Source: Aculops lycopersici (Eukaryota > Arthropoda > Arachnida > Trombidiformes > Eriophyidae). Taken from it: 64,000 nt of DNA. The translations under genes and the position numbers were made by a program. Every line of letters begins with the position of its first letter. The first letter of the stretch is position 1. A model generated the notes under the pieces. It saw only the letters and a list, made by a program, of their open reading frames with translations. It was not told the origin of the DNA and made no database searches. Location of the stretch: NCBI GenBank assembly GCA_015350385.1, contig WNKI01000004.1, positions 2,111,108-2,175,107 on the forward strand, read 5' to 3'. Shown one piece after another: positions 18,446-31,200 of the stretch.

Positions 18446-21400
18446 CCTTTAGCCTTTCGATTTGGATTCTGGAATGTTGAGTTCAATCTCTCACAATGTA
18501 TGTGTTTGTGTCTCTTGTCTAGGTGGTTTTTTAGTTATCAGGTGGTTGTAGTTGATTTGAACGGTTTTATTGATGTTATTGAACAGAACGAGATGAAAAT
18601 GACAACGATTACTGGGATTAGTACGATAGAATTGAAGTCGTGGGCTTCTATTACTCGCTGTTGTCTCTCCCTGAGAGCTAATATCGATCTTTCGAATCTC
18701 TGAACTCGCTCTGTTTGTTAAACTCTATAGCTTACCTGATCCTCGAACACAACCTAGAAGATTGACCAATTAAAAGCAGCCAGAACTAAACTGAAATAAA
18801 CTAAACTTGTACTCAAAAGTGAGTCTTTGAGTGTGAGTAAGCGATTGGTATTGTCTTGCAGTTAGAATTAGATTTAAACTACTAGTTGTACTAGAGGAGA
18901 GACTGCTGCAGGTAAATTCAGTTTGACTAGTCGATATTGCAGTTAGAAGCCGAAGAGTTAGACCTGAAGCTTGAGCTCTTGTGAGTAGAAGGCTAGAGTC
19001 AAGCGAACTGATGGCAATTTCCGTCTCTTTTTTTCTCTCTCTTTCTCTTTCCAACGATTGAGACACCAACAAGAGGTGGTGGCGGCAATAGCTAGGCAAT
19101 GAATAGTAAAAATCCACTCGTTATTGCTAATGCTGCTCCTGCTGCCTATGCTTCTCCTATGACTCCACTAGTCATACATGTCGTCGTCGTCGCCTTCGTT
19201 TTTGCCTTCAATTCTCCGGCCATCATGAGCTTGGCAACTCGGTGGCTTCATCGCCGCCATCGCTTTTCTTGGGTTGCCTCAAGTGTCGCAGGTGCGACAC
19301 TCGCTTACTCATTCGTTCGCCTGGTTGGCATTCACGTTTGCGCGCAACAACTTCCACCTGTTGCAGTACGGCTGCTACTAACCATATTGCTCGCCGCCAC
19401 TGCGACGTCTTGACAAGTGTCGGAAGGCGACACTAACTCGGCGCTGGCTTGAAGGCGAGCAAGACTCGAATGGTTGTTGATGTTGTCGATTTTGTTGTTT
19501 GTACGATTGCGACAAGAACCAAGTAGCAACAACAACATCAACTGAAGTCAAAGGGAAGAGAGAGAGAGGGAGAGAGAAAAGTTTGAGAGCTCTTGAGCTG
19601 CCGAGAATTGAAATTGCTAACACAATCATCTCATGAGGACGACGACGACGTAAACGCTAGCGACGAGAGTCATGGAGAGTGAGTTTTTGGGATGCCAAGT
19701 GCCTGAGTCGGCCTTGGTGGTTATGGCACCAAACCTTAGGGACTAAGACAAATATAATTTCGAGCGCCACGTTACGACGAGCGATTGCATTGCATCTCAC
19801 TACAGTGCATTGAATGGCACTGCAATGAGAGAAAGAGAAGAAGCTCAGGTAGGTCGCTTCCTATGATTGGATTGGTAGCAACTCGCATGCGTGCAGATGT
19901 TGCTCAGTTGCTCGTTAGTTTGCCGGGTAAATGGTAGATGGTCGCAGCAACTATCAACGATGATGATGAAGATGCGGCAGTAGTAGTTGGAGCAGCAAGA
20001 GCAACAACAACAACAAAACCACCATCTTCATTGAAGGCAACACGTCGTCGCTCAATGGTGGGGTTAGCGCGATATCATCATCGCATCTGATGGCCGCCGT
20101 CGTTCTTTGCAACGCAGTCTAACCAGCGAGCTAGTTAGCTTGGTGCTTGCAGACTGCCACTCGTTGTTACCTGGATGACTGGCTAGTTAGCTGGCTGTTT
20201 ACCCGCAACCACCTCAAACAAATCAACTCTTGCCTTCTTCTACGTTGTTGTTGTTGTTGTTGTTGTTGTTGTTGCTGCTGTCGTCGTCATCTCCGGTTGG
20301 TCACACATTCGAGGTTGTGTCTGCGGTTACATATAGAGACCAACGAGCTTGCCGGCCACCACATGCCACTACTGCTGGCACCAATGACGTCGCAAGCTAG
20401 CATAACCTTTTAGCATCTCCCGGATGATGAAGAAGCATTATTGGCCTATGGCAGTAGATCGACAAGCTAGCTAGCTAGCTAGCTTGTTGACTCGTCGATT
20501 AGCTGAATCCCATTTCCTCGTTTCCCTTCGTGTCGCCCGATGAGTCACCAGTTTAGTGCAATCTACACGATTGTGTCGCCAAAATTTCTTTAGACAAACT
20601 TGCCAAGAGCAAAAGGCACGAGCAAAAGGTGAGAATAGAACACTGTAGCTTAAGAGAATCAACAGGTAGAAGGAGGATTAGAGGAAATTTGGAAAAATCC
20701 ATTGTGTTTACTCGTGTGCCTAGCGAGTCACAAACTCAAACGGTTCAAGTTGTGACTTTTTGCAACTCCTCATGCTCAACAGGCAAGTTATTGGGGGAGC
20801 CAACAGGACATAAGCCACCACTTGTTGCCGCCCAACTAACGAGCCAACCAACTAGCAACACCTAGGCAAATAAAACGATTGGTTACGGTTCACTGGCTCT
20901 TGTGAAGTTTGGGTGACGACAAGAGGTGGAAAATCTATTTGTTTCGTGATTTTCACTCGACTCTAGTGTTTATTGAATCTTTCTCTCAAGTAAAGGGGCT
21001 CTAGCGTTTGTTTACACTTCATCTCTCACCATTTGGGCTTACAGAACCGTGAAATACCGACCATTTCACGTCACCTCAACGTAAGCCACTGTTTTGTTTT
21101 TGGTTCCGTGCGAATTTTGAAAAAAATACGAGAGGTCACAATATATTTCAGGTGAAGTTGGATCTTATCTTGAATGGACACGTTTTAAGTCAGCGTCGAT
21201 CTGCTCATGCAGAATGATTCAATTGACCTGCCTCGTCACGTGCAGAATGAATATCTGCACGTTTATGCCGCACAGCGTGGGGGCTAATACTGAAAGCATC
21301 GACAAGTTCCCCTCAAAGACATAGGACATGCATTACATGTACCTATTCTGAAATCTAACCTGTGTAGTTCCAATGACATAAGACTGATAACTTATCCCAA

Positions 21401-21569
21401 GATCTAACCGTATTCTATGTCAAATGATTGACTGACCGGATTGCTGACCGCGCAATGTGTTGAGCACACGTGCGCCATTTGTTTACATCATAACAAAGCT
21501 GCAAATCTACTAGAACAAACTGGAATCAAATATACATATTTTACTCGGACATCATCTTGGACTATAATC
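18446..21569. other. Gene-free region, divergent side of 18445 gene and PRPF38A
   Basis: About 3.1 kb with many short simple repeats: GTT runs at 20247-20271, an AGCT-type run (GCTAGC units) at 20465-20483, and CT/GA tracts near 19030 and 19560. A perfect 9-bp inverted repeat with a 7-nt loop lies at 21238-21262. The open frames on both strands are short, overlap one another and match no family. It probably holds promoters and 5' UTRs of both flanking genes. Confidence 0.55.
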
Positions 21570-22454
21570 ATGGCCACTGGAATCAATCGACATACAGTCC
21601 ATGGGATGAACCCGCAAAGTATCATCGGGAAATTCAATGAGGATCGTATCCGCAACTCCATCTACTGGAAGGAACATTGTACCCAATTAAATAGCGCTCT
21701 CATTCTGGACAAGGCCGTTGATGATGTAAGGTATATTGGCGGACTCTATGGTGAACCCGGGAAGCCAACACCATTTCTCTGTCTAGCTTTTAGATTATTA
21801 CAGATTCAACCCGTCAAAGAGATCATATACCTGTATATTGATCAGCAAGACTTCAAGTATTTGCGCGCCTTGGGCGCGTTCTATCTTAGGATGGTCGAGA
21901 ATTCAGTTGAAGTTTACAATAAACTGGAACCTATGCTAAGGGATTATAGAAAACTAAGGTTGCTAGATAGAAGTAAAAACTTTAGTGTAATTCATATGGA
22001 TGAGTTCATAGATAATCTATTGCGCGAGTCAGAATACTTAGGTGTCCCGCTAAAGATGCTGACCAAGAGGTATGTTCTCGAAGATTTGAGATATATTAAA
22101 CCCTACGTCTCCGAGCTTGAGTTGCAAAATCTCATACCGATGCAGCTCATTGAAGAGAAAATCGAGGAGGCGAAACGAGAGAGCAATCAGAGACGTCATC
22201 GTGATGTTGATAAACCCTCAAGGAGGCGAGACGACCCAAAGAGGCCGGGTGATAGACATGACAGAGGTAAGGAGGACAGACACCGTGATAATAGATATCG
22301 TCGAGATGAACGCAAGAGTGATTCTCGAGGAGCAACTACAAGCCGCCGGGATAATAACCCAGACATATCTACTACAAAATCTCGATTCAAACAATCCGAT
22401 ATTGACAAGGAGAACGCCATCAGGGCTCAAGTTGGTTTGAAACCACTGCGTTGA
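21570..22454 (+). CDS. PRPF38A: Pre-mRNA splicing factor 38A
   Basis: Single exon, 294 residues from the ATG at 21570; the open frame extends 43 codons upstream, but those codons match nothing, and homologues start with the equivalent of MATGINRHTVHGMNPQ. The PRP38 domain (10-180) is complete: YWKEHCTQL, IGGLYGEPGKPTPFLCLAFRLLQIQP, FKYLRALGAFYLR, and HMDEFIDNLL with KRYVLEDL. The C-terminal third is Arg/Asp/Ser-rich (about 210-290). PRPF38A is a component of the B complex spliceosome, needed for activation after tri-snRNP joining. The gene remains under constraint even though most genes here lack introns. Confidence 0.95.
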   Translation: MATGINRHTVHGMNPQSIIGKFNEDRIRNSIYWKEHCTQLNSALILDKAVDDVRYIGGLYGEPGKPTPFLCLAFRLLQIQPVKEIIYLYIDQQDFKYLRALGAFYLRMVENSVEVYNKLEPMLRDYRKLRLLDRSKNFSVIHMDEFIDNLLRESEYLGVPLKMLTKRYVLEDLRYIKPYVSELELQNLIPMQLIEEKIEEAKRESNQRRHRDVDKPSRRRDDPKRPGDRHDRGKEDRHRDNRYRRDERKSDSRGATTSRRDNNPDISTTKSRFKQSDIDKENAIRAQVGLKPLR

Positions 22455-22508
22455 GCAACTAAATAAGATGATAGCCAGACTTAATGCTAATGTGATAAAG
22501 ATCTCATT

Positions 22509-22526
22509 TTATATATATATATATAT
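22509..22526. repeat. TA dinucleotide run in a convergent spacer
   Basis: Short (TA)n tract in the 113-bp gap between the 3' ends of PRPF38A and PSMB4. Confidence 0.7.
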
Positions 22527-22567
22527 AATACATCTCTTGTCGTTAGATGTAGATAGATGAATAATAC

Positions 22568-23242
22568 CTAATATCCCTTGACTTCGTGCGCAACTTGCCA
22601 ATCACCCTTAATCTCAACAGGTCCTTCTTTGTGGACACCATCTGCCTTGATGACGACCACCTGATACCTTGGTAGGGATCGCGCATCACGATAGTACAAT
22701 ACTTCCATAGCCTTTGTAACTAACTTTCTTGCCTCCTCCTCAGTCGGTAACCTGTCTTGGTGGTCAAGTATTTCTCTGAATAGGGGTAATGCTAGATATT
22801 GGCCGAAGCCCGAGCAAACGACATTCGACTTGTACGAGGTTCCTAGTTTATCGCAAAATCCTAGGAACGGTTCCAGTTTACCAGTGTTTTCGTTGGGTTG
22901 TAAGCCGGCCACTACCCAGGCACACCAAAGAGGTTGAAATTTAGATCGCTTATTGTATGAAACTCTTGTGATCCAGGAATGTAGCGCTGCTGGATACAAT
23001 TGCAGTCCATCATTCCATTGACGTTCCTCGATTTGTTTTTGATGAATGACTTTGGTTAAGAATTGATAATCAGCATAATCACCGGTGGCCGCAACAACCG
23101 TGTGATCGTTGACAACCTTCATCCTTTCACAATTCTTGAATCGGGCAAGCGAACCATATGACACAAGAGTATCGGCTGCCACAATAACTCCACCATCGAA
23201 GGACATGCCCAAAACTGAGGTTCCCGTGACAATGCCAGCCAT
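22568..23242 (-). CDS. PSMB4: Proteasome subunit beta type-4 (beta 7)
   Basis: 224 residues from the first ATG (23240-23242), MAGIVTGTSVLGMSFDGG. The frame stays open further upstream but without an ATG. Motifs of PSMB4 are clear: VTGTSVLG, GGVIVAADTLVSYGSLARFKNCERM, GDYADYQFL, AALHSWITRV-Y--RSKFQPLW, LGFCDKLGTSY, EVLYYRDARSLPRYQ and AHEVKGY at the end. PSMB4 is a non-catalytic subunit of the 20S core and an assembly-timing factor. The 45-residue N-terminal propeptide of the human protein is almost absent with this start; an upstream exon may be spliced at the TATAG before the ATG, which I could not resolve. Confidence 0.93.
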   Translation of the reverse strand: MAGIVTGTSVLGMSFDGGVIVAADTLVSYGSLARFKNCERMKVVNDHTVVAATGDYADYQFLTKVIHQKQIEERQWNDGLQLYPAALHSWITRVSYNKRSKFQPLWCAWVVAGLQPNENTGKLEPFLGFCDKLGTSYKSNVVCSGFGQYLALPLFREILDHQDRLPTEEEARKLVTKAMEVLYYRDARSLPRYQVVVIKADGVHKEGPVEIKGDWQVAHEVKGY

Positions 23243-23810
23243 AGCTATAGTTTGTAGGGTTGCTGATAGATATGTTAATATGAGTTGCTGAATGTCCAAT
23301 GTATTCTGCTATAATTCTTTGAAGAGATGTCAATATGGATAAATAGTTGGGGATTAGTCGTGGTCGAGGCTAGTTTAATAATAAACAATGTGTTTGCAAA
23401 ATGTCCATTTATTACAGAAGAAGCATGAGCGAAGAAGCATCGCAGCGGCGCTGAATCTGTGCGTTTTTTGTCCGCAACTCTGTGCGTCCATTTGGATTGC
23501 ACAACTTCCCACAAAGACGAATACATTTATCCCGCCTCATCGGTAAGCTTTACCTGATTGGCTATTCGTGTGATCATTCGATCTAGAGCAAGATTTAATT
23601 TATCAATGGTAAGTAACTCGAAGGTATTAAGTACGATCTACGAACAAAGAATGTGCACTAGATGCTGGTTTAATACAAACATAGAATAAAGCTAACAAAG
23701 AGAAATCAAGGAGCTCGATCACGATTTCGAGCTTAGGGAGATGGTTGATGTACTAATTCGCTCGCCTCTTCCACATATGTCTATTCATTCATGCAACTCA
23801 ATCCATCTAT
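23243..23810. other. Spacer, PSMB4 5' side
   Basis: 568 bp containing the PSMB4 promoter, a possible short 5' exon, and the 3' flank of the next minus-strand gene. An open frame on the minus strand at 23275-23526 has no recognisable domain. Confidence 0.45.
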
Positions 23811-25711
23811 CTACCAGCTACCAATAGTATGGTATCGATTGGAATCATGACGATGGTATGCATTTCCATAATACCCGTACAGTCCACCGGCATCATCGAC
23901 AAACAATGGTGGCGCAATGGCTCCTACAACCGGAGATGAGCCAGTTGCTGGAACTCCGGTAGCTGATTGGGTTGCCTGTGGCGAGTGAATCTGAGTTTGA
24001 GATGTTAGAGCAGTGGTTGGGTAGCTGGTCGAGGCGGCGGCTGCCAGGTGAGGCATTCCAGCGGTCGCAGCTAGTTGATGGTAGATGGCTGCCGAGTGGA
24101 TTGGGATACCTGAGAGTTGATGAGCTGCCGCCATCATGGCAGCCTGTTGATGTTGCTGCAGTTGGCCTGCGTAAGAGGACGTCAGTGGATCGCGGTGATG
24201 ATGGAAGGCAATCGTTTGGAGGGCTGGGTGCTCGTTACTTGCCGCCGCAACCATCTGTTGCGCCGGGGTCGAGTGTTGCTGGCTTGGTGACGAGGCGGCC
24301 GCACTAACCGACTGCTGTCCTCCGCTTGACACCACCGTGCCAATTTGTTGTGCCACCGATGGGGCATAGGAGCTGGCCAAACCCTGCGAGGCAGCTTGAT
24401 GGGTAACGTGAGTAACGTAAGGTTGTGGACTAAGTGCATTCAGTCGGTTGGTTTGTGGTTGGCGGAAGTGAAGAGTGGTTTTGTTAGATATCTTAGGTGC
24501 GCAGATAGTTGGTGGCAGGTAAATGTGGGAGTATTTTAATTGAATCAAAAATTTAATTCAACCTCCAAATAAGTTATAATGCTTGGTACTCACTAGTAGG
24601 AGTGCTCATAGATTGGAATGGCCGTAAAGACTGGCAAAGCTATGGTTGATTTGCGCAACTTTTTCCCTATTTTACGTATCTTCTTCTTGATGTACCACAT
24701 CTTCGCCATCTTGCCCAAAACCAAAGCTTCAGCTTGAAATTTACAACCACCAGCAACCATGACATATTGTTCAAACATTTGCAAGCGCATCAACAGGTTT
24801 ACAATAACATCTAGCGCGAAGTTACTAATTTTCTGTTGAATTGAAAATTCTTTCCGGCTGCTATGGTCATCCCGGTAGGCGGCGGCAGCTGTCGAGCTAA
24901 ATGTTGAGTTCAAGCGTCCATTGCAACTCAAATTATGATAATAAGCATCAGTATCTCTTGAGGCGCAAGATAATTTTCCCGCTCGGTCACTGGCGAGGTG
25001 GTCAATTTGATCGTCAGTTTGGTTGGTGACGGCGATGCTATCGCTGCTCAGGTGGCTGGCCAGACAACTTTGCCCAGACTCCCTTGACGTCGCCGGCGCC
25101 GCCAAGCAACTAGAGAGATCTAGCTGCCGCCGTTGCTGTTGCTGTCTATGTTGTTGTTGTTGTTGCCCGTCACTTGAATAGATGGAAGCCACTCGAGTGT
25201 CGACGTTGGCATTTCGGCGGCCAACAAATCTGAGCTTGATGAAAAAGTTCGTGGGACTCAAGCTGAGGATTGAGATCACAGATAATATGAAAATGAGACT
25301 TGAATATTGATAGCGAAAATTGGAAACCTTCCTAATCTTGTTAGTCAAATGCAGGGGCTCCAGCAATTGCTTTTGATATTCCGTCAGCGTCTTCAAGTTT
25401 GCCTGTCTCTTAGTCAATGTTGTTCTTGTTGATGCTGACTTTAATGTTAACCTGTTTCTTGTCTTTGGTTTAGAAACGGGTAGTTGTTTCTGTTGTTGTT
25501 GCTGTTCCTGCTCGTTGACAGGTTGTGGCGACTCTGGTTGCCGCGGCAACAAAAGTTGGTGTTGCCCGAGATTATCGTCATCGTCGTCGGGGGTAGCGAT
25601 GGCGGAGGCGGCATCAACATAACTGTCGACGAGATTAGATTGTGATACTTGACCATTTAATCTCTCGAATTGATTTGTATTCAATTTGAGCCTTCTTTTG
25701 AGTGAACTCAT
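23811..25711 (-). CDS. Unrecognised two-exon protein with one membrane helix and an Ala/Gln/His-rich tail
   Basis: Two open frames join by a phase-correct intron. Exon 1 is 25711 to 24594, the intron 24593-24430 (164 bp, donor GTGAGT, acceptor CACTTAG) and exon 2 is 24429 to 23811, giving 578 residues. The splice removes an in-frame stop and joins PIYEHSYY to PQPYVTH. Residues 1-110 are polar and Gln-rich; about 130-155 form one hydrophobic helix (SLIFILSVISILSL). Residues 155-285 are Gln/Ser-rich with CysGly-type N-glycosylation sites, 290-370 form a conserved-looking basic domain (LGKMAKMWYIKKKIRKIGKKLRK) and the tail (375-578) is Ala/Gln/Ser/His-rich. I do not recognise the family. The basic domain ending in IPIYEHSYY looks like the conserved core. 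It is probably membrane-anchored or a secreted cuticle-type protein. Confidence 0.75.
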
Positions 25712-28226
25712 TTCTCAAAGAACACAACCGACAGGATAACCCGCTAAGCTAACTACACAACAACTACACCACTTGAACTTTAACAACTGCGAAACAACTA
25801 CAACAAAATTCTCCCGTCCTCTTAACCGATATTCAAGATTCTTAACTAGCGGTACACTTACACTTGTTGCTGGTTGGTCTTGGTGATGCAAATTTCAACT
25901 TTTGAATAAAAATTGAATGAGATTGGTCCAACTTTTTGGATTCGCGCGCTTATCTTGCTAGTCGTTGTGGTGGTCGTTGACGTCGTCTTCTTGGTTGTTT
26001 ATCGAGAGTCGAATTATTAGTATCTAAATACATTAAGATATCATGACATCTAGACTGTTACAGGACTAGGTTGCATTACTCGCTCTAAGCCTTAAAGGTT
26101 ATCTTGCAGTGACTATCAGGCCAGTGTTTCGGGCGGATCCCTTGCAGGAACTACTGTGATTTTCTGTGCTCCAATCTAAAATTTCGAGTCCGGGGAAACA
26201 ATCCAAGCAAAAACCAGCTAACGGAAATCAACGGGACTATTTGACTTCGTTCCCTTCCTTCCTCCCTCGGTCTCACTTCTGCTTGTTTGATGACACCTGG
26301 GAGGGAGAGAGAGAGAAACTCTGTAGTGTAGAATCATTACACTGAATTCTCAGGTAGTGGCAACCACTTTCTACCCACTCGAAACTTTGAAGCAATTTCC
26401 TAATCTCGAGTGTAGAAGTCTGAGTGAAAGTTTATCGAGGAGATGCTCCTCCATCTGCGAGCAAACTTCCTAATCTTCTTTCCCTGTCACCAACTCTAAA
26501 GACTGGATACAGCCACAGTAGAAGCTGCAGCAGCAACAACAGGTGTCAAGTGGTGGCGACAATTTTGTGGCTATACAGTATCTGGAGCAAATCTTGTGCA
26601 CATCTTGTGAGATCAATCCCGTCTCTCTCTCTCTCTCTGTCATCAATCACTAGTGGGGCGTTGTTAGTGTTACCATGACTTTTCTCGAATTGCTCACACC
26701 TCTACTACTCATTGATCAATGGACATGGCAACAATAAGTAGTTCTTTACCTGTCGTAGGTGTCGGCAGGAACTCTCCTTTTAGGTTCATCGCAAACAGTC
26801 TGCGACTTTTCCTCCTCCAACTACATAGCAATCTGCAGGAATCTGATGAATACTATAGATCAAAAGCTATAAATGCGTTGAGAAAGTGTGGCAATTGCTC
26901 AAGCTTATCCTTCTGAGATCACCCTCTCCCATTAATGTTAAAGGTTCAAATCTCACCCTGACGCGATATCAAAGGCAGCTCCTTTTTACGGGTACATCTA
27001 CGCTCTCATCACAATAGTTTACTTAGTATAATCTTCGATGAGATTTACTCTCGAGTTTATGCCTTGGAAAAAGCGGAAATGAATTGCCCCTAAGTTTGGC
27101 CTGGCAAGACACTTGTTCAAATGTAGCGATGCCTCGCCATTGCGCTTCCTAGGAGCGAACAAAATGCTCCTCGGTTCTTGGAGACTATGAAAAACTACAG
27201 TTTATTGTTAAAAAGAGAGGAGTCGTTGGGAAAAATCTGCATCCAGTTGATGTTGCTTCATAAAAGGAATGCGGATTTGTGCGTTAATTTTGCTTGTCGC
27301 TCTCGGCCGAACTACAGAAACGCAGTTGCATGTTTCACTTTGGACAGATGGACTGCAGCTACATAGAATTCCAATGTACCCACTCGCTGGGTGCTCTTTC
27401 TAAGGCGAACTAAATCTCTCACAGCGAGCGCCAGTCGAATGTGTGTGACTGCCTGACTGACCGTCCGTTTTAATGAGACTTCTTGTGTTAGTTTCCGCGG
27501 CTTGCACACACAATGCAATGAGAATTGAACTGGACTGGTGGCGGCTAGCTCAGCGCTACAACTGAGAAGACGAACAAACTTCTCCAAGTTTGTGGGAGAG
27601 CGAACGACGAACGAACGAACGAATTTATTACAAGGAAAGATGCCAGAGCTTGGATTTTGCCTCTCCCCGTTTTGTTGCCATATCATAACACTGGGATAAT
27701 TATACCAGATTCATCAAGATTTCATTAGATAGATTATAATCAAAACTATTGATTGAATCACTGAGTTGATATTGTCCATATTTCCGAAACCAAAAATCTG
27801 ACTCAACCACCATATTAATTTGGCCTGATAAATAGGATTGTTATCCATTGCGCACAAGAATTAAACTTGCAACTGTCCGGCAAATTTTTGTTTCATTGTA
27901 TTTGTTGAAGTCTCGCTCATCTAATATAGCAAAATTGCAATATCATCTCCCTAAAATTACCCATCAATTTGGTAACTTGTATATTGATATGAGGACAAAT
28001 CAAAACCGGAAAACCAGAGACTAAATATTAGAACCTGACCACTTATTTGAAACCTGAATTTTTTCCCTCATCATCGCGCTTTGTGCAATTTTCAAACTAT
28101 TATGTACCAATTTGGTGATTAGTTCATGTTAATGCTAGTATAATCACCAACAACAAGTTACATACTAACAACAAAAGCAACACGGAGCTGACACAGTAAA
28201 CTCATGTTTTGCAACTGAAATTTGAG
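25712..28226. other. Gene-free divergent spacer
   Basis: About 2.5 kb between two head-to-head genes. Contains CT tracts (near 26622-26638) and a GAAC run at 27605-27622. A GGTTCAAATCT at 26943 resembles a tRNA B box but has no matching arms. No coding region supported. Confidence 0.5.
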
Positions 28227-31200
28227 ATGGATAGCGGCGAGAAAGTTGCATATTATTGCTCTGAACTGAGCGCTCGTCAAATCAATGATTCTCAACAAAG
28301 TAACAACACTAGTAAGAGTATTAGTGGTAACAATCACACAAATAACAACAATATCATAGGAAAGTTTGACAGCCAAACCGAGAAACTCGATGATTACCAA
28401 TCATCGTCCATGGCTAACAATACTCAGCAGCAAGATTCAGCAAATGGTAGCGGTGACTACCATCCATCTAGAATGGCTTCCCAAAATAATCGTTTCAATG
28501 CTGCGCTAAATCAAAGTGAACAAGCTAGTAATACACTTGAACAGCAACAATCACAGGCTACAAGACAACAATTTGTGCAAGGCCAAGTGGCGCAATCAAT
28601 CAATGCACAACCATCATCCATCTCGCAGCCACAATATTTGATTTCAAGTGGAAACCCGCAACATCTGACAAATCTCAACCCGCACCACTTCAACAATAAC
28701 CAAACATCCAACACGTCTTTCCAGAGTCAGCTCCACTCCGTCAACTATCACATAAACTCCAATCATCACCTGTACCAGGCTGGCTCAATACCAGCCCAGC
28801 ACCAAGCTCAAGCTAGACCCTCGTTATTGCACCACAAGTCGCCATCTCAAGGCGAAGATGGCCACTCAAAGCTACTAGGTAACCAAGTGATATTTCATGA
28901 TAGTAACAAGCAGCATTTAAACGCCGCCGAACAAGCTGAACTCCAAAGACACCAACAATTTGTTATCCAACAAAACAACAATAACAACAATAATGAGCAT
29001 CCAAATCTAACGACAAGTCAGTCCATGACCCACAATGACTTCAATCGGATCAGACGAAAATCTGAGCACTTGGGTGTTGAACTCACAAGTGAGGTTGGAC
29101 TAGAGGGATTAAATTTAGACTTCGAGGCCATGTTGAGGGGTGATACTCAGGGTGGTGGAAGTTTGACGAGTAACCAAATGATACATAAACCAACCCCAAA
29201 TCAGAACATGGACAAGATATTTAGATCTATGACTGTAGGCGATAGGCCTAACAATGGCAGCGAGTCCAGTGGTTACGGACGCCCATCTCAACTTCAAGAC
29301 CCTGATAATCGGAACAAGGATCCCATGCTCATGGTCGACAATAGGTCGGAAGAGAATGTCTATGAAGAAATAGACATCAAAACTATCAATAGGCTACAGG
29401 CTGAGTATCCCGTTGATACAATAAGTTTGCATAGCGATACCTGGAAGAAGAAGAATAACGGTAAGAAGTTCATTAGCGCCAACTTTACAAGATGGTTTAG
29501 CACTCGTAAGAAGTCTTCCAACTCTCAAAATTCAGATCAAGAAGAGAATCCATACATCGAGTCAAAATCAACCAAGAGGCCTCGACTGATATCTCTACCA
29601 GATACGATACCCCCAAATTTAACACCCGACAAGTTAAAACGTCGCCTGATTGTAGGTTCGATTGTTGATTCCGAAAATTCATACACAAATTCTCTTTATC
29701 GTCTTATCTATGAATACAAAAGACCACTCGAAGAGGCCGATCCGCCAATACTAAGCCAAAACAAGATCAACGTAATATTTTTTTGTTTAGATCAGATATT
29801 GCAATTTCACAAACTATTTGGTCTGGCCCTCAGTCATCATGTCCAAGAATGGGACGAAAAGGAGATGATTGGCTCAGTATTCACCACAAGCTTTTCTAAA
29901 CCCATGGTCTTAGACATTTACTCCGGATTCATAAACAACTTCACGAATGCAGTAGAAACTGCCAGACGAGCCTCAAAGTCCAAGGCTTTCGGGCAGTTCC
30001 TCCATGAAAAATCTGTCTCTAGTCCCGACAGATTGAGCTTTATTGGTTCAATGGTTAAACCTGTACAAAGATTTCCCCAATTTATCCTGTTATTGAGTGA
30101 TCTGCTCAAGCATACACCCTTCGATCATCCAGATAGGATGTCACTTCAAAGAGCCCTTACCGAGCTAGAATCTTTAGCCGATAGATTGAACGAGAGGAAA
30201 CGAGACGCTGAGCGTCATTTCGCTGTCAAACAATTGCTCAAAGATCACCTAAACGAATCTAATGCCCATTCACAAAGATTTTTACTTAGACAAGACGACA
30301 CCTGTCTACTAGATATGGATACAAATACTAACACAATACTCAAAAGCAAGAACAGGAAGATGTATTTATTGAATGATATGCTCATATGCGTCAGTATTCC
30401 ATCAAATCGTCTTAAATTTGCTGTGCCTCTTGCAGATATATCTGTCATAGAAAGTATCTCACCAGCAATAAGCAATTTAATGGCACACTCAAACTTCAAG
30501 AATCTCAATGATCCCAACGCGCCACCATCACCGCAAAATTACACCATCGAGAGGATGGAATGTGAAAGACAGAGTCTAGTTCACGATCTAGAGCTCATGA
30601 TGAGAATAACGGGACTCGTTGCCGCGTTGCGATTTCAGTACAATGGACTAAATCCAGCGGCGCCAGAGCAAATCTGTCTAGGTATACGTGAAGAAATACG
30701 AAGGAAGGAATTCCAGATGACACTCATCGATAGAAGTTGTCTTCAATTACGTTTGCATTCAAAAAACAACAAAGATACTTTGGTTGTCCAGTTCAGTACA
30801 CCGGAATCCAAGCGCGATTGGCTAATTGATGTCAGGCTTACCAAGCTAGCATTAGATCGTGCTAATAATCCAGGATGGGAAAATGTTACCGATAATCCAC
30901 CACCGTCTCATCAAGCTTCATTATGCTCCATAGGCCAAAGAGTCCCACTCTTCGTCAAATCATTGGCCATATTCAAGTCAGATCAAAGCCATCTGACATG
31001 TGCTTTGCATTATTACTTGAGACAAGCTCCATTTATCGGCGAGAATCCGGCTGGTGTCCTATGGATTTGCAATGTAAACGCGAATGCATCATCTCTAGGA
31101 GCCTTGGCAACTAATGGCGCGGAAGTGAGCTTGATTCACTCGTATGAGTTATCAGACTCTCAAGTAACTTGCCTGGAATCCGTTGGATCAACTTTATGGA

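Noticed and set aside
26925..26975. Possible tRNA because of GGTTCAAATCT
   Set aside because: The T-arm stem does not pair, and no acceptor or D arm can be drawn.
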